DNA of 38,462 nt from Pseudomonadota bacterium (GTDB lineage: Bacteria; Pseudomonadota; Gammaproteobacteria; Pseudomonadales; Moraxellaceae), in NCBI GenBank assembly GCA_021781515.1, contig JAJXWR010000016.1, forward strand, positions 1-38,462, written 5' to 3'. Both the position numbers and the translations under genes were made by a program. Each line of letters begins with the position of its first letter. Positions within the stretch are counted from its first letter, which is position 1. A model generated the notes under the pieces. The model saw only the letters and a program-made list of their open reading frames with translations. It was not told the origin of the DNA and searched no databases. Shown piece by piece: positions 1 to 9,614 of the stretch.

Positions 1-258
1 GACCTGCACCGGAGATACCTTCGCCGGGCGTATGTCGACCAGCCTGTTGCACCGGGCGGGGTTGACGGAACTGATCGTCGGTTCGCTGGAAGCCTATGTG
101 GCCGTGGCGACGGCGTTGTATAACGATCAGGCCCGATTACAGGGGATACGTGCGCAGTTGCAGTCAAACGCAGTCCGGCAACGCCTGTTTGCGACCGAAC
201 CGACGACCCGGGCCATTGAACAGGCGTATCTGACGATGCATCAGCGGCGGACAGCGGG
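1..258 (+). repeat. Direct repeat copy 1 (3' end of O-GlcNAc transferase gene)
   Basis: Bases 1-258 match 2127-2384 at an offset of 2126 with only four mismatches by eye (one changes Ala to Asp, one changes Thr to Ile, two are silent). The left end is cut by the window, so the true repeat is probably longer. It stops abruptly about 70 bp before the stop codon. Confidence 0.95.
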
Positions 259-328
259 GGTATGGCCTGAGTCCTTTCAGGTTTTTGCATCGGGGCATTG
301 CTGTACTGAGCCAGGGGGGAAAGGATGA
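2..328 (+). CDS. SPINDLY-family O-GlcNAc transferase, C-terminal part (5' end outside window)
   Basis: Only the last ~108 residues lie in the window; the reading frame is open from base 2 to the TGA at 326-328. The encoded segment starts with TCTGDTFAGRMSTSLL, the donor-sugar binding end of the SPINDLY/OGT catalytic domain (GT41), and is nearly identical to the end of the next gene. That identity is the main evidence for its function: transfer of GlcNAc or a related sugar to Ser/Thr of proteins in the cytoplasm. The last ~25 residues (PESFQVFASGHCCTEPGGKG) differ completely from the neighbour, although both tails carry a CC pair. The stop overlaps the next start as ATGA, so the two genes are probably translationally coupled. 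Confidence 0.85.
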   Translation, partial: TCTGDTFAGRMSTSLLHRAGLTELIVGSLEAYVAVATALYNDQARLQGIRAQLQSNAVRQRLFATEPTTRAIEQAYLTMHQRRTAGVWPESFQVFASGHCCTEPGGKG

Positions 329-2430
329 GGCGAGGAAAAAAACCACGGCATCCTACCTCCCGGTCAACGCCGCTGATTCCAGAAAACGCCCACGCTGAAA
401 CGGAGGTGCCGACGCAGGCAGTTCTGGCGTTACGCCAGCAGGTGACTGAACGTTGGAATCAGGCAGAGGCGGCGTTGCAATGTCAAGACCGGGCATTGGC
501 CCTGCAGTGTTTTCAGCAAGTATTCGCATTATCAGATCAATTGCCAACGGTACGTTTGAATCTGATCATTTTGTTGCTGGAGTTTGAACGGCATGAGGAG
601 GCCTTGCTGTTGTTAGCGGGGTTGCAGGCGCAGCAGGTGCATTATTCTCAGGCGATGAATGCCTTGGGGCTGTTTTACGATCGGCATCACAAGGAAGATC
701 AGGCACTGGCCTGTTGGGAGGAGGCGCTGCGTTGCTATCCGGCCAATGTCGAAGCCTTGAATAACCAGGCTAATGCTTTTTCCAGAATGCACCGCCTGGA
801 GCAGGCGTTAACCTGTATGGACAAGGCACTGGTCATTGAGCCACAACGTTTCGCTATTCGCTACAACCGTGGCTTGATTTACCAGAAACTGAAGGATGAT
901 GAGCGGGCGCTGGTGGATTATACGCAGGTGATGCAGCAGGCAACTGAGGCTGATCCAGAGTATTTATGGAGTCAGTTAAACAGTGCCAATATCTGGATAG
1001 AACGGCGACAGTGGCAACAGGCACGGCAATTGCTGGTGAACGTGTTAAGGAAACAGCCTGATGCCGATTATGTATTGGGAACCCTGGTATTAACCGCCAT
1101 TTTCACGGCGAACTGGTCGGACTATTTTCCGCAGGTGCAGGAGGTGCTGGCAGGGATTGATGCGGGTAAAAAAATGACACCGCTGTTAACCTTGCTGGCA
1201 CTGCCCGCCAATGTGCAGCAGCAAAATCGGGCGGCACAGATTTATATGGATGACCGGGTGCCTGATTGCCGGAGTAAAGGATACCATGTTCGGCGTCCCG
1301 GGCGGTTGCGGGTAGCGTATGTATCCTCAGATTTTGGGCAACATGCGGTTTCATTTCTGATGGCTGGATTATTTGAACGTCACGATCGACAGCGGTTTGA
1401 AATATTCCTGTATTCCCTGCAGCACCGCCGTGAAGATCCGTTGTTGCAGCGTTTGCAGGCGCAGGCTGAGCATTTTGTGGATCTGAGTACCTGGGAGGAT
1501 GCGGCGATTGTGGCCCTGGCCCGGGAGCATGATCTGGATATTGCCGTGGATCTGAACGGGCATACCCAGGGGGCGCGTACCCGGTTATTTGCACTGGGAC
1601 TGGCCCCGGTGCAGGTGCATTATCTGGGTTTTCCCGGTGGCATGGGGGCAGCTTATTACGATTATATTCTGGCGGATGCCATCGTGATTCCTCCGGCGCA
1701 TCGGCAGTATTACCGGGAAAAAGTGGTGTATTTACCGGGTTGTTTTCAGGTGAACGACGAGCAGCGGGAGGCACCGGTGCCGCTGCGGCGGGCTGAACTG
1801 GGCTGGCCGGAAGCGGCCTTTGTCTTTTGCTGTTTTAATGGCACCTACAAACTTAATCCACTGCTGTTTGCTGTCTGGATGGCGGTGCTGCGAGCCTGTC
1901 CGGAAGCGGTACTGGCCTTGCTCGGTGAATCCGGGGAGGTGGTTGCCCACTTGCGCCAGGAGGCGACAGCGGCAGGCGTGGAGGCGCAACGGCTGCATTT
2001 TGCTACCCGACAACCCTATGCCCGACATCTGGGGCGACTGGCAGTGGCGGATCTGGTGCTGGATACGTTGCCCTTTAATGGCGGCACCAGCAGTAGCGAT
2101 GCACTCTGGGCCGGAGTGCCGGTGCTGACCTGCACCGGAGATACCTTCGCCGGGCGTATGTCGACCAGCCTGTTGCACCGGGCGGGGTTGACGGAACTGA
2201 TCGTCGGTTCGCTGGAAGACTATGTGGCCGTGGCCACGGCGTTGTACAACGATCAGGCCCGATTACAGGGGATACGTGCGCAGTTGCAGTCAAACGCAGT
2301 CCGGCAACGCCTGTTTGCGACCGAACCGACGACCCGGGCCATTGAACAGGCGTATCTGACGATGCATCAGCGGCGGATAGCGGGTTTATTGCCGGATTCT
2401 TTCAGTGTGGGTGGTGGATCATGTTGTTGA
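325..2430 (+). CDS. TPR-containing SPINDLY-family protein O-GlcNAc transferase
   Basis: A 701-residue cytoplasmic glycosyltransferase of family GT41. Residues ~40-300 are tetratricopeptide repeats (for example the helices around 110-205, with ALNNQANAFSRMHRLEQALT). From ~327 comes the catalytic half, beginning RLRVAYVSSDFGQHAVSF with the family's conserved His at 340. It continues with DLNGHTQGARTRLFALGLAP, YLGFPGGMGA, YREKVVYLPGCFQVND, FCCFNGTYKLNP (Lys of the UDP-sugar site) and PFNGGTSSSDALWAGVPVLT. The start ATG overlaps the upstream stop (ATGA) and follows a purine-rich GGGGGAAAGG. Bacterial members often sit beside flagellin genes and glycosylate flagellin or other surface proteins, but no flagellin gene is visible here, so the substrate is inferred. 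The 3' end is duplicated from, or into, the preceding gene. Confidence 0.92.
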   Translation: MRRGKKPRHPTSRSTPLIPENAHAETEVPTQAVLALRQQVTERWNQAEAALQCQDRALALQCFQQVFALSDQLPTVRLNLIILLLEFERHEEALLLLAGLQAQQVHYSQAMNALGLFYDRHHKEDQALACWEEALRCYPANVEALNNQANAFSRMHRLEQALTCMDKALVIEPQRFAIRYNRGLIYQKLKDDERALVDYTQVMQQATEADPEYLWSQLNSANIWIERRQWQQARQLLVNVLRKQPDADYVLGTLVLTAIFTANWSDYFPQVQEVLAGIDAGKKMTPLLTLLALPANVQQQNRAAQIYMDDRVPDCRSKGYHVRRPGRLRVAYVSSDFGQHAVSFLMAGLFERHDRQRFEIFLYSLQHRREDPLLQRLQAQAEHFVDLSTWEDAAIVALAREHDLDIAVDLNGHTQGARTRLFALGLAPVQVHYLGFPGGMGAAYYDYILADAIVIPPAHRQYYREKVVYLPGCFQVNDEQREAPVPLRRAELGWPEAAFVFCCFNGTYKLNPLLFAVWMAVLRACPEAVLALLGESGEVVAHLRQEATAAGVEAQRLHFATRQPYARHLGRLAVADLVLDTLPFNGGTSSSDALWAGVPVLTCTGDTFAGRMSTSLLHRAGLTELIVGSLEDYVAVATALYNDQARLQGIRAQLQSNAVRQRLFATEPTTRAIEQAYLTMHQRRIAGLLPDSFSVGGGSCC
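2127..2384 (+). repeat. Direct repeat copy 2 (3' end of O-GlcNAc transferase gene)
   Basis: Second copy of the block at 1-258, about 98% identical. It encodes the end of the GT41 catalytic domain. Downstream of 2384 the two genes have unrelated tails. Confidence 0.95.
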
Positions 2431-2625
2431 TTTATTGCATATTCTTACATGTAATTCACTCGTTCGAGGCTGAAGCGCCGTTATTAAACGAGATCGACGG
2501 GAATTAACCTCTTGGGCTGATATTTTTCGGGTTTTAAGGAAAGTGCTGGCAAACGCAGGGGTGGATGGATACGCCGAGTTGAACGTTCCCTCGGCCTCAG
2601 GAAATCCCGTTGGGATGTTTAAGGG

Positions 2626-3780
2626 TCAAGAGGCCCAGTGACTCAGGCAGGCGGTGATTGTATCGGTGACCCGCTGGATGTCGTTTTCCAGCAATTGCTG
2701 ATGTAATGGTAAACGCAACAGGCGGTAAGGTAAATCTTCCGTTTGTGGCAGTGCGCCGGCGGTGCGGGTATGGCGTATTCCGGCCGGTGCTGAATGTAAG
2801 GGGATAAAATGAAAGGGACAGTTGATGTGGTGATTACGCAGTTCCTGCATTAACCGATCCCTGAGTTCACTGGAATTAAGGATCAGATAATAAATGTGGC
2901 CATTACTCTCAACATGAGGAGGAATGATGGGGCGTCGTATCAGCCCCTGAAATTCAAGGGGGGCAAGCGCTTGATGGTAGCATTGCCACAGTTGCAGACG
3001 TCGTTGGGTAATGGCGTTCGCTTGCTGTATCTGTGCATCAAGAACAGCTGCATGAATATCGCTGAGCAGAAATGTTGATCCGATATCACGCCATGTATAA
3101 CGATCCACTTCACCTCGTAGAAATTCATGTCGGTTGGTGCCTTTTTCACAAAGAATTTCTGCACGTCGGAAATCTTCGCTGGATTTACAGAAAAAGGCAC
3201 CGCCTTCACCGCAGCTTAAATTTTTGGTTTCGTGGAAGGAAAAGGCGGACATATCACCTAAAAATCCGGCAGGGCGGCCATGATAGCGAGAGAGATACGC
3301 TTGGGCTGCGTCTTCAATGACACGCAGCTTATAATGTTGCGCTAAGTGATTAATGGTATCCATTTCACAGCATACTCCGGCGTAATGCACCACAATAATT
3401 GCACGGGTGCGGGGGGTAATAGCCGCTTCAATCCGGGTTTCATCAATGTTCAGCGTATCCTGGCGAATATCCACAAAAACTGGAACCGCCCTACGCAAGG
3501 CGACCGCATTGGCGGTGGAAGGGAAGGTGAAAGAGGGCATGATGACTTCGTCGCCGGCATTTAGTTCCAGTAGCAAAGCACATAATTCCAGGGACGCTGT
3601 ACAGGAGTGGGTCAGCAATCCTTGCGCTGTCTGCAGTCCAAAGGTTTGTGTCATGCGCTTCAGACAACGTTGTGCCCAAGGGCCGCCACCGCCCCAACGG
3701 CCAGAGCGCATTACTTCTTGCAGATTTTGTAGCTCATTGTCTGCACAGGTCGGTGTATTAAAGGCAATGGTCTTCATCAT
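2626..3780 (-). CDS. wecE: dTDP-4-amino-4,6-dideoxygalactose transaminase (WecE/RffA-like)
   Basis: A 384-residue PLP-dependent aminotransferase of the DegT/DnrJ/EryC1/StrS family. By memory it resembles E. coli RffA/WecE along its whole length: THSCTASLELCALLLELN, GDEVIMPSFTFPSTANA, NIDETRIEAAITPRTRAII, HYAGVCCEMDTI, SFHETKNLSCGEGGA and CEKGTNRHEFLRGEVDRYTW. The PLP-binding Lys is K186 in HETKN. The reaction is transfer of the Glu amino group to dTDP-4-keto-6-deoxyglucose, giving dTDP-Fuc4N for surface polysaccharide or protein glycans. I start at the ATG at 3780, preceded by AGGA; an in-frame TTG at 3798 would add six residues. It stands alone, with no other nucleotide-sugar gene nearby, and faces the O-GlcNAc transferases. 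Confidence 0.88.
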   Translation of the reverse strand: MMKTIAFNTPTCADNELQNLQEVMRSGRWGGGGPWAQRCLKRMTQTFGLQTAQGLLTHSCTASLELCALLLELNAGDEVIMPSFTFPSTANAVALRRAVPVFVDIRQDTLNIDETRIEAAITPRTRAIIVVHYAGVCCEMDTINHLAQHYKLRVIEDAAQAYLSRYHGRPAGFLGDMSAFSFHETKNLSCGEGGAFFCKSSEDFRRAEILCEKGTNRHEFLRGEVDRYTWRDIGSTFLLSDIHAAVLDAQIQQANAITQRRLQLWQCYHQALAPLEFQGLIRRPIIPPHVESNGHIYYLILNSSELRDRLMQELRNHHINCPFHFIPLHSAPAGIRHTRTAGALPQTEDLPYRLLRLPLHQQLLENDIQRVTDTITACLSHWAS

Positions 3781-4508
3781 GTGGTCCTGAGAGATCAAAC
3801 AAATTCATCCTGGAAACTCAGGCAGATAGAGTTGAGTGGTGCGATATGGCTTGCATCAATCCAAGCCCCAAGTGGTGGCATAGATACCGTCGAGTGCGCA
3901 CAGTGAGGTGAAAATATACAAAACCCGGTTGAAATGATGAGCGTTGGTGTGGATGGTTGTGCGTATTTTCAGAAGGTAGGGGCATGCGTTAAAGGATCCT
4001 TCAGATGGCCAAACACTAGAGAATGACAGGTAATACGCTGACAAAAGTGTAGTGCATTCATTCCGTAAACGCAGCGAATGAGCTACGGCAAAACACCAGT
4101 TTGCAAAAATACCACAGTACAAGACTGAATTAACCCTTTGGTTCAATGATTGATCCTCGCAGTATAGTGTGAGGGTCTCCGACTGTTGGAAATATTCTTC
4201 TTCTGCAAGGCGGCACGGCAACGTGCTTAACTCCGACAGGGGAGGGCGTTAAACCATCCCCAACCGTGTAAGGTGCAAGGAGTGAAAGTAATTTGTGCAG
4301 CGGTTTGTCTATCAAAAAAGAAGCCACCAGAAATGGCGCCAGAAATATCAATGGAAACCCGGAGCTTTTAGGCCCGAGTAGTTCACAGCAAGATCAATAA
4401 GGGGGAAAAGTCAGAAATATTTAATAGTGTTAACTACACTGATACATTAGCAGTTTTAGTATACCCAGTCGTATGAGGAAGATCTGTGCAGGACGGTGTG
4501 TTTTTTGT

Positions 4509-4542
4509 TGATCATGTTTTTGCTGATCATGTTTTTGCTGAT
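4509..4542 (+). repeat. 15-bp tandem repeat, two copies plus a partial
   Basis: TGATCATGTTTTTGC occurs at 4509-4523 and again at 4524-4538 without mismatch, followed by TGAT. It contains the palindrome TGATCA. It lies about 120 bp upstream of the metY-like start and could affect that promoter, but it looks like a slippage product. Confidence 0.9.
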
Positions 4543-4615
4543 AAAGGCGAGCAAACAATCATCGCTTCGAATGACTTTTGACGGATGGGCAAGCGGGAAG
4601 AAAATGACCTACGGC

Positions 4616-4633
4616 CTGGGGTTACCTCCCCAG
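4616..4633 (+). promoter_or_regulatory. Small leader hairpin upstream of the metY-like gene
   Basis: CTGGGG / CCCCAG form a 6-bp GC-rich stem with a 6-base loop, 31 bases before the ATG. No U-run follows, so it is not an intrinsic terminator; it could stabilise the leader. I see no convincing SAM riboswitch. Confidence 0.3.
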
Positions 4634-4643
4634 TGAATTTTAA

Positions 4644-5931
<1,288 letters not shown>

Positions 5932-5950
5932 GCACGTATAGGATTGTACA

Positions 5951-7516
5951 ATGAATCGTGGGCGAATCCAGTTGGCGGCACATGAAGCGTTAAATTACTG
6001 GGTAGATCGAATCAATCAAGGTGATCTGGCTATACTCGCCGGGGTTGTGCGTCGTATGCAGGCGATTGTTGCAGATGATGATGCCAGCATGGCAAAAATC
6101 AGCCAGACAATTTTGTCGGATGCCGGTCTCACGACCAAAGTACTGAAAATGGCCAATTCCGTGGCTTATTCGCAACAGGCCGGTTCGGTGACGACGGTGA
6201 GCCGTGCCTGTATCTTGTTGGGGGTGGAAAATTTAAGAAATATTACCCTTTCGGTGCGTATTATTGATGATCTGCTCCAGCAGAATCAGCAGCAGCCACT
6301 GTTACGGGTGTTGGCAAAAAGTTTGCAGACCGCCTTATTGGCACGTACGTTGTGGGGCAGGAGTCAGCCGCGTCAGGCAGAAGAGGCATTTATTGCCGGT
6401 TTATTGATGGATCTGGGTGAAGCGGCGTATTTTAGTTTACAGGACAGCAAAAATGCGCAACTGATTAATCGCTGGAATCAGGGAGAGGAGCGAGATCAGG
6501 TTACCCGGGACGTGTTGGGTATTACCTTCCGGGAATTGGGTCGGGAACTGGCAAAATCCTGGAATCTGGGCGGGCTGACCCAAGAAGTGATGAAGCCTGT
6601 GGTGGAATCCAATGTGGCGAAAGTGGTCACCTTTTGTCACCGTTTGTCAGAGTCATTAATCCAGCACCAAAAACCTGAAGAAATCAAGATTATTTACCAG
6701 AAATTAGGGGCTTTGCTGAAAAAAGATATTCAGTATATTGCCGAACAGGTGCAAGAGTCCCTGGAAACGTTGCCGGAACTGATCCATGAATTTGGCGCCG
6801 AGATTCTGTTGAGCCAATATGATGAAATGGGGGATGAAAAACCCAGAGATCCAGTTGGTTCGCCAGAATTGGCATTGAGCACACCGGCATTGAGTACACC
6901 GGTAAAGGCTCATGAAAAACCTGGAATTGATCTCTTGCCAGAGATTGATGAGGAAGTACCTGCGGTAAAAGCTCCTTTGGTGCGTGAGGCGGACAGTCTG
7001 TTACAGCTGAATATTTTGCGGGAAATGATTTTGATTGATAATCCCCGGGCGCACATCAATACCCTGGTGTCGATGACGCTGGAGGGGCTGTACCGTGGAG
7101 TGGCCATGGATCGGGCCTTGATTGCAGTGTTGAGTCTGGATGGTCGGGTGCTGTCTGCTCGTTTGGTGTTGGGTGAAAGTGCTCCTGAATGGCGTAATCA
7201 GTTTCGTTTCGACGTCAAAGACGGAGAAATGCCGGTTTTTGCAGAGTTGATGCTTCAGCGCAAGTGTCTCTGGATGGGCCAAGGGCAGCGGCTCAACGCC
7301 AAGGCTTTAGGGCGTGGAGCGGAACGTATCTACCCGAACGTGACAGCCATTGAAGCTTTTGTGGGCGCAGTGGTTGTCGGTGTCAAAGCCATCGGTTTGA
7401 TATATGCTGACCGACTGGTGCACAAAACGCCGCTGAGTGCCGACGATTTTCAGGGATTCAGGCATTTTGTCCATCAGTTGAATCTGACGCAACTCTGGGC
7501 ACAGAACCGTTTATAA
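5951..7516 (+). CDS. HDOD-domain signalling protein with C-terminal GAF-like domain
   Basis: A 521-residue soluble protein. Residues ~25-220 form an HDOD domain: ISQTILSDAGLTTKVLKMAN and ACILLGVENLRNITLSVRI are typical, with GLLMDLGEAAYF where true HD hydrolases carry the HD pair. The metal-binding residues are missing, as usual for HDOD, so it probably binds partners rather than hydrolysing nucleotides. A variable linker (~290-350) contains a duplicated ALSTP, then residues ~350-515 look like a GAF sensor (NPRAHINTLVSMTLEGLYRG ... AFVGAVVVGVKAIGLIYADR). HDOD proteins act in stress, motility and c-di-GMP-linked control. AGGA lies 8 bases before the ATG. It begins only 19 bp after the metY-like gene and may be co-transcribed with it. 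The ligand is unknown. Confidence 0.85.
   Translation: MNRGRIQLAAHEALNYWVDRINQGDLAILAGVVRRMQAIVADDDASMAKISQTILSDAGLTTKVLKMANSVAYSQQAGSVTTVSRACILLGVENLRNITLSVRIIDDLLQQNQQQPLLRVLAKSLQTALLARTLWGRSQPRQAEEAFIAGLLMDLGEAAYFSLQDSKNAQLINRWNQGEERDQVTRDVLGITFRELGRELAKSWNLGGLTQEVMKPVVESNVAKVVTFCHRLSESLIQHQKPEEIKIIYQKLGALLKKDIQYIAEQVQESLETLPELIHEFGAEILLSQYDEMGDEKPRDPVGSPELALSTPALSTPVKAHEKPGIDLLPEIDEEVPAVKAPLVREADSLLQLNILREMILIDNPRAHINTLVSMTLEGLYRGVAMDRALIAVLSLDGRVLSARLVLGESAPEWRNQFRFDVKDGEMPVFAELMLQRKCLWMGQGQRLNAKALGRGAERIYPNVTAIEAFVGAVVVGVKAIGLIYADRLVHKTPLSADDFQGFRHFVHQLNLTQLWAQNRL
6872..6901 (+). repeat. 15-bp in-frame tandem duplication in the HDOD gene linker
   Basis: GCATTGAGCACACCG at 6872-6886 is followed by the same 15 bases with one change at 6887-6901, doubling the peptide ALSTP in the interdomain linker. 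Confidence 0.9.
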
Positions 7517-7522
7517 TTGCCC

Positions 7523-7550
7523 ATAATAACCACCCAGAGATGGTTATTAT
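7523..7550. terminator. Hairpin between convergent genes (probable bidirectional terminator)
   Basis: ATAATAACCA pairs perfectly with TGGTTATTAT across an 8-base loop. It sits in the 51-bp gap between the HDOD gene and mltD, which converge. There is no long T-run, but the AT-rich stem end and the position suggest transcription ends here from both sides. Confidence 0.6.
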
Positions 7551-7567
7551 AAGAAGTAGTGGATCGC

Positions 7568-9328
7568 TCAGCTTTCGTTGCGGTTAGACTTTGCTACATA
7601 CAATACCAGATCCTGTCCGGGATGCAGGTTATGTCTTGAGCCATGGTTCCAACTGCGAATATCCTGAATGGTAACGCGGTAGCGCTTGCTGATGGAAAAC
7701 AGGGTGTCGCCCCGGCGTACCGCATAACGGATTTTGTGTCGGTCAGTCGACCGTCCAGCGGCGTGTGTTCCGACGCTGCTCAAGGATCTGGTTGCGCTCT
7801 GGTTCGCAGATGCAGCGACCAGAATACGCAAACGTTGACCCCGATGACAGCGCGACTGCGGGTGTAATCCGTTCCAGGCGGCAAGATCATGGACACTGAC
7901 CTGATAATGTGCCGCAATTTGCCGCAGGGTGGCCTGGTGTCTGACGCGAATGGTCAGACGGTGTCTGCCGGTCTCTTGATGGTTATCTGCGCTGGTCGTC
8001 TGTGCGTTTTGTCCGGCAGTCGCTTCGCTGCTGCTGCTTGAAGGTGTATCAGTGGATGCATCACTTTGCTCGGCAACGACAAGCAGGAACTGCCCGTGAT
8101 GCAGATGATGAGTATGCAAGTGGTTAAGCGCCATCAACTGGCCGGGTGTCATACCAAAACGACGGGAAATCCTGAAGAGATTATCGCCATGTCTCACGAC
8201 GTAATGCCGAGCCGGCAAGCGTTGTGGTGCGGGCAAGGTGCTTAGCGAGGCATCAATGCTGACGTCCGTATTGGCGGGGAGCAGCAATCGCTGTGGGCCT
8301 TGTGGGTCGGTGACGCCGTGACTGAATCCAGGGTTAAGCGCATGCAGTTCGGTAAAACTAATACCTGCCAAGCGGGAGACGGCATTCAGATCCACTGAAC
8401 CGGGAAGGGATACAATCCGGAAGTAAGAATCATTGACAATCGGGTTCAGATGTACACCGTATTTTTCCGGGGCCGTAACAATCTGCACCATCGCCAGGAA
8501 CCGGGGGACATACGCCATTGTTTCCGCGGGCAAACTGAGGGACCAGTAATCAGTACCCAGGCCGGCGGCGACGTTACGTGCAATCGCTTTGTCAATGAGA
8601 CCGGGGCCGGCGTTATAGGCCGCCAGCACCAGATTCCAGTCGTGATACCGGTCATACAACGAACCCAGAAAATCATAAGCGGCCCGAGTGGAGTCAATGA
8701 TGTCCCGTCGTCCATCATAGCCGCTGCTTTCACGCAAACCAAATACCCGTCCAGTGCCCGGAACAAATTGCCACATTCCCACCGCCTGTGCCCGGGAAAC
8801 GGCAAAGGGGTCATAGGCACTTTCAATGACGGGCAGCAATGCCAGTTCAGTGGGGAGATGGCGCCGGGCTGCTTCGGCGGCGGTGTATCCAAGATAGCGC
8901 GAGGCACGATCCGTCATCCGGTCCAGGTAGGACTGATGCCCGGCAAACCAGCTGCGCTGCAGATCAATACGGCTATTGTCCTGCGGCGGCATCATAAAGC
9001 CGGCGCGTAACGTCTCCCAGACATTACCAAAGCGACGCAGTGCGCCCGGATCCAGCTGAATGGGAGCCATGTCCGTGGCCTCCAGTATATTGTCCGCCAT
9101 GGGCACCCCATCAACGCTGGCGTCCTGGGCATTCAGTGTCGCAGGAACCGGATCCCGATCCCGGGTGGCCACGTCATGCGAATGCTTTGCATCAACAGTA
9201 GTGCCGGAGGCCGGATGTAATGGGGGTGCCTGGGTGTGCATGGCCAACGGTGCGCAACCGACCAACACCAGTAATCCAGCCAGTGTGGCGTAGCACAGCC
9301 ATTGTTGCAGATGATGCTTCAGAATCAT
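7568..9328 (-). CDS. mltD: Membrane-bound lytic murein transglycosylase D, lipoprotein with three LysM domains
   Basis: A 586-residue cell-wall lytic transglycosylase that cleaves the MurNAc-GlcNAc bond to form 1,6-anhydro ends. The signal peptide ends in a lipobox (LVLVGC, Cys25), so it is probably anchored in the outer membrane. The SLT domain spans ~155-280, with the catalytic Glu169 in LPVIESAYDPFAVSRAQAVG, then MWQFVPGTG and VLAAYNAGPG. Three peptidoglycan-binding LysM repeats follow at ~375-418, 458-503 and 533-578, separated by Ser/Thr/Gln-rich linkers; the middle one (RHQATLRQIAAHY) is the most diverged. The ATG is preceded by GGA. It lies downstream of gloB in the same direction, an arrangement known in gammaproteobacteria. 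Confidence 0.93.
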   Translation of the reverse strand: MILKHHLQQWLCYATLAGLLVLVGCAPLAMHTQAPPLHPASGTTVDAKHSHDVATRDRDPVPATLNAQDASVDGVPMADNILEATDMAPIQLDPGALRRFGNVWETLRAGFMMPPQDNSRIDLQRSWFAGHQSYLDRMTDRASRYLGYTAAEAARRHLPTELALLPVIESAYDPFAVSRAQAVGMWQFVPGTGRVFGLRESSGYDGRRDIIDSTRAAYDFLGSLYDRYHDWNLVLAAYNAGPGLIDKAIARNVAAGLGTDYWSLSLPAETMAYVPRFLAMVQIVTAPEKYGVHLNPIVNDSYFRIVSLPGSVDLNAVSRLAGISFTELHALNPGFSHGVTDPQGPQRLLLPANTDVSIDASLSTLPAPQRLPARHYVVRHGDNLFRISRRFGMTPGQLMALNHLHTHHLHHGQFLLVVAEQSDASTDTPSSSSSEATAGQNAQTTSADNHQETGRHRLTIRVRHQATLRQIAAHYQVSVHDLAAWNGLHPQSRCHRGQRLRILVAASANQSATRSLSSVGTHAAGRSTDRHKIRYAVRRGDTLFSISKRYRVTIQDIRSWNHGSRHNLHPGQDLVLYVAKSNRNES

Positions 9329-9369
9329 TAGTCGAATATCCTTCGGTCAGTCAGTTCAACATGTTCAAT

Positions 9370-9398
9370 ACTCACAGAACAACTACTCACAGAACAAC
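9370..9398 (-). repeat. 15-bp tandem repeat in the gloB-mltD spacer
   Basis: ACTCACAGAACAACT at 9370-9384 is followed by ACTCACAGAACAAC at 9385-9398. It lies 41 bp upstream of the mltD start, in the probable leader or promoter. The 286-bp spacer 9329-9614 shows no other feature I can support. Confidence 0.9.
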
Positions 9399-9614
9399 GG
9401 TCACTGCATGAGAATCCGGTTCTCATCGCACGATGCTCTTTGCACTACCACTGGGAGTGAACGTTTTTAAAAAATAGAGACGTTTGTCTCTTCTTTTGCA
9501 TTTCTTTTGTCTGTTAAATTCGTATTGGCTAAAAGTTGCCCACTTTCAGGCGTAGTCATGAAATATGGTTTAAGAGTATTCATATATTTTCCACTTGGCA
9601 AGCCAGAAACCCCT

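Noticed and set aside
1103-1774. 223-residue minus-strand open frame inside the O-GlcNAc transferase gene
   Set aside because: It is Pro-rich, has no family features, and lies entirely under a well-supported gene.
4080-4160. IS5-like transposase start (IPQYKTELTLWFND)
   Set aside because: Only a dozen residues resemble the family, with stops on both sides and no terminal inverted repeats found.
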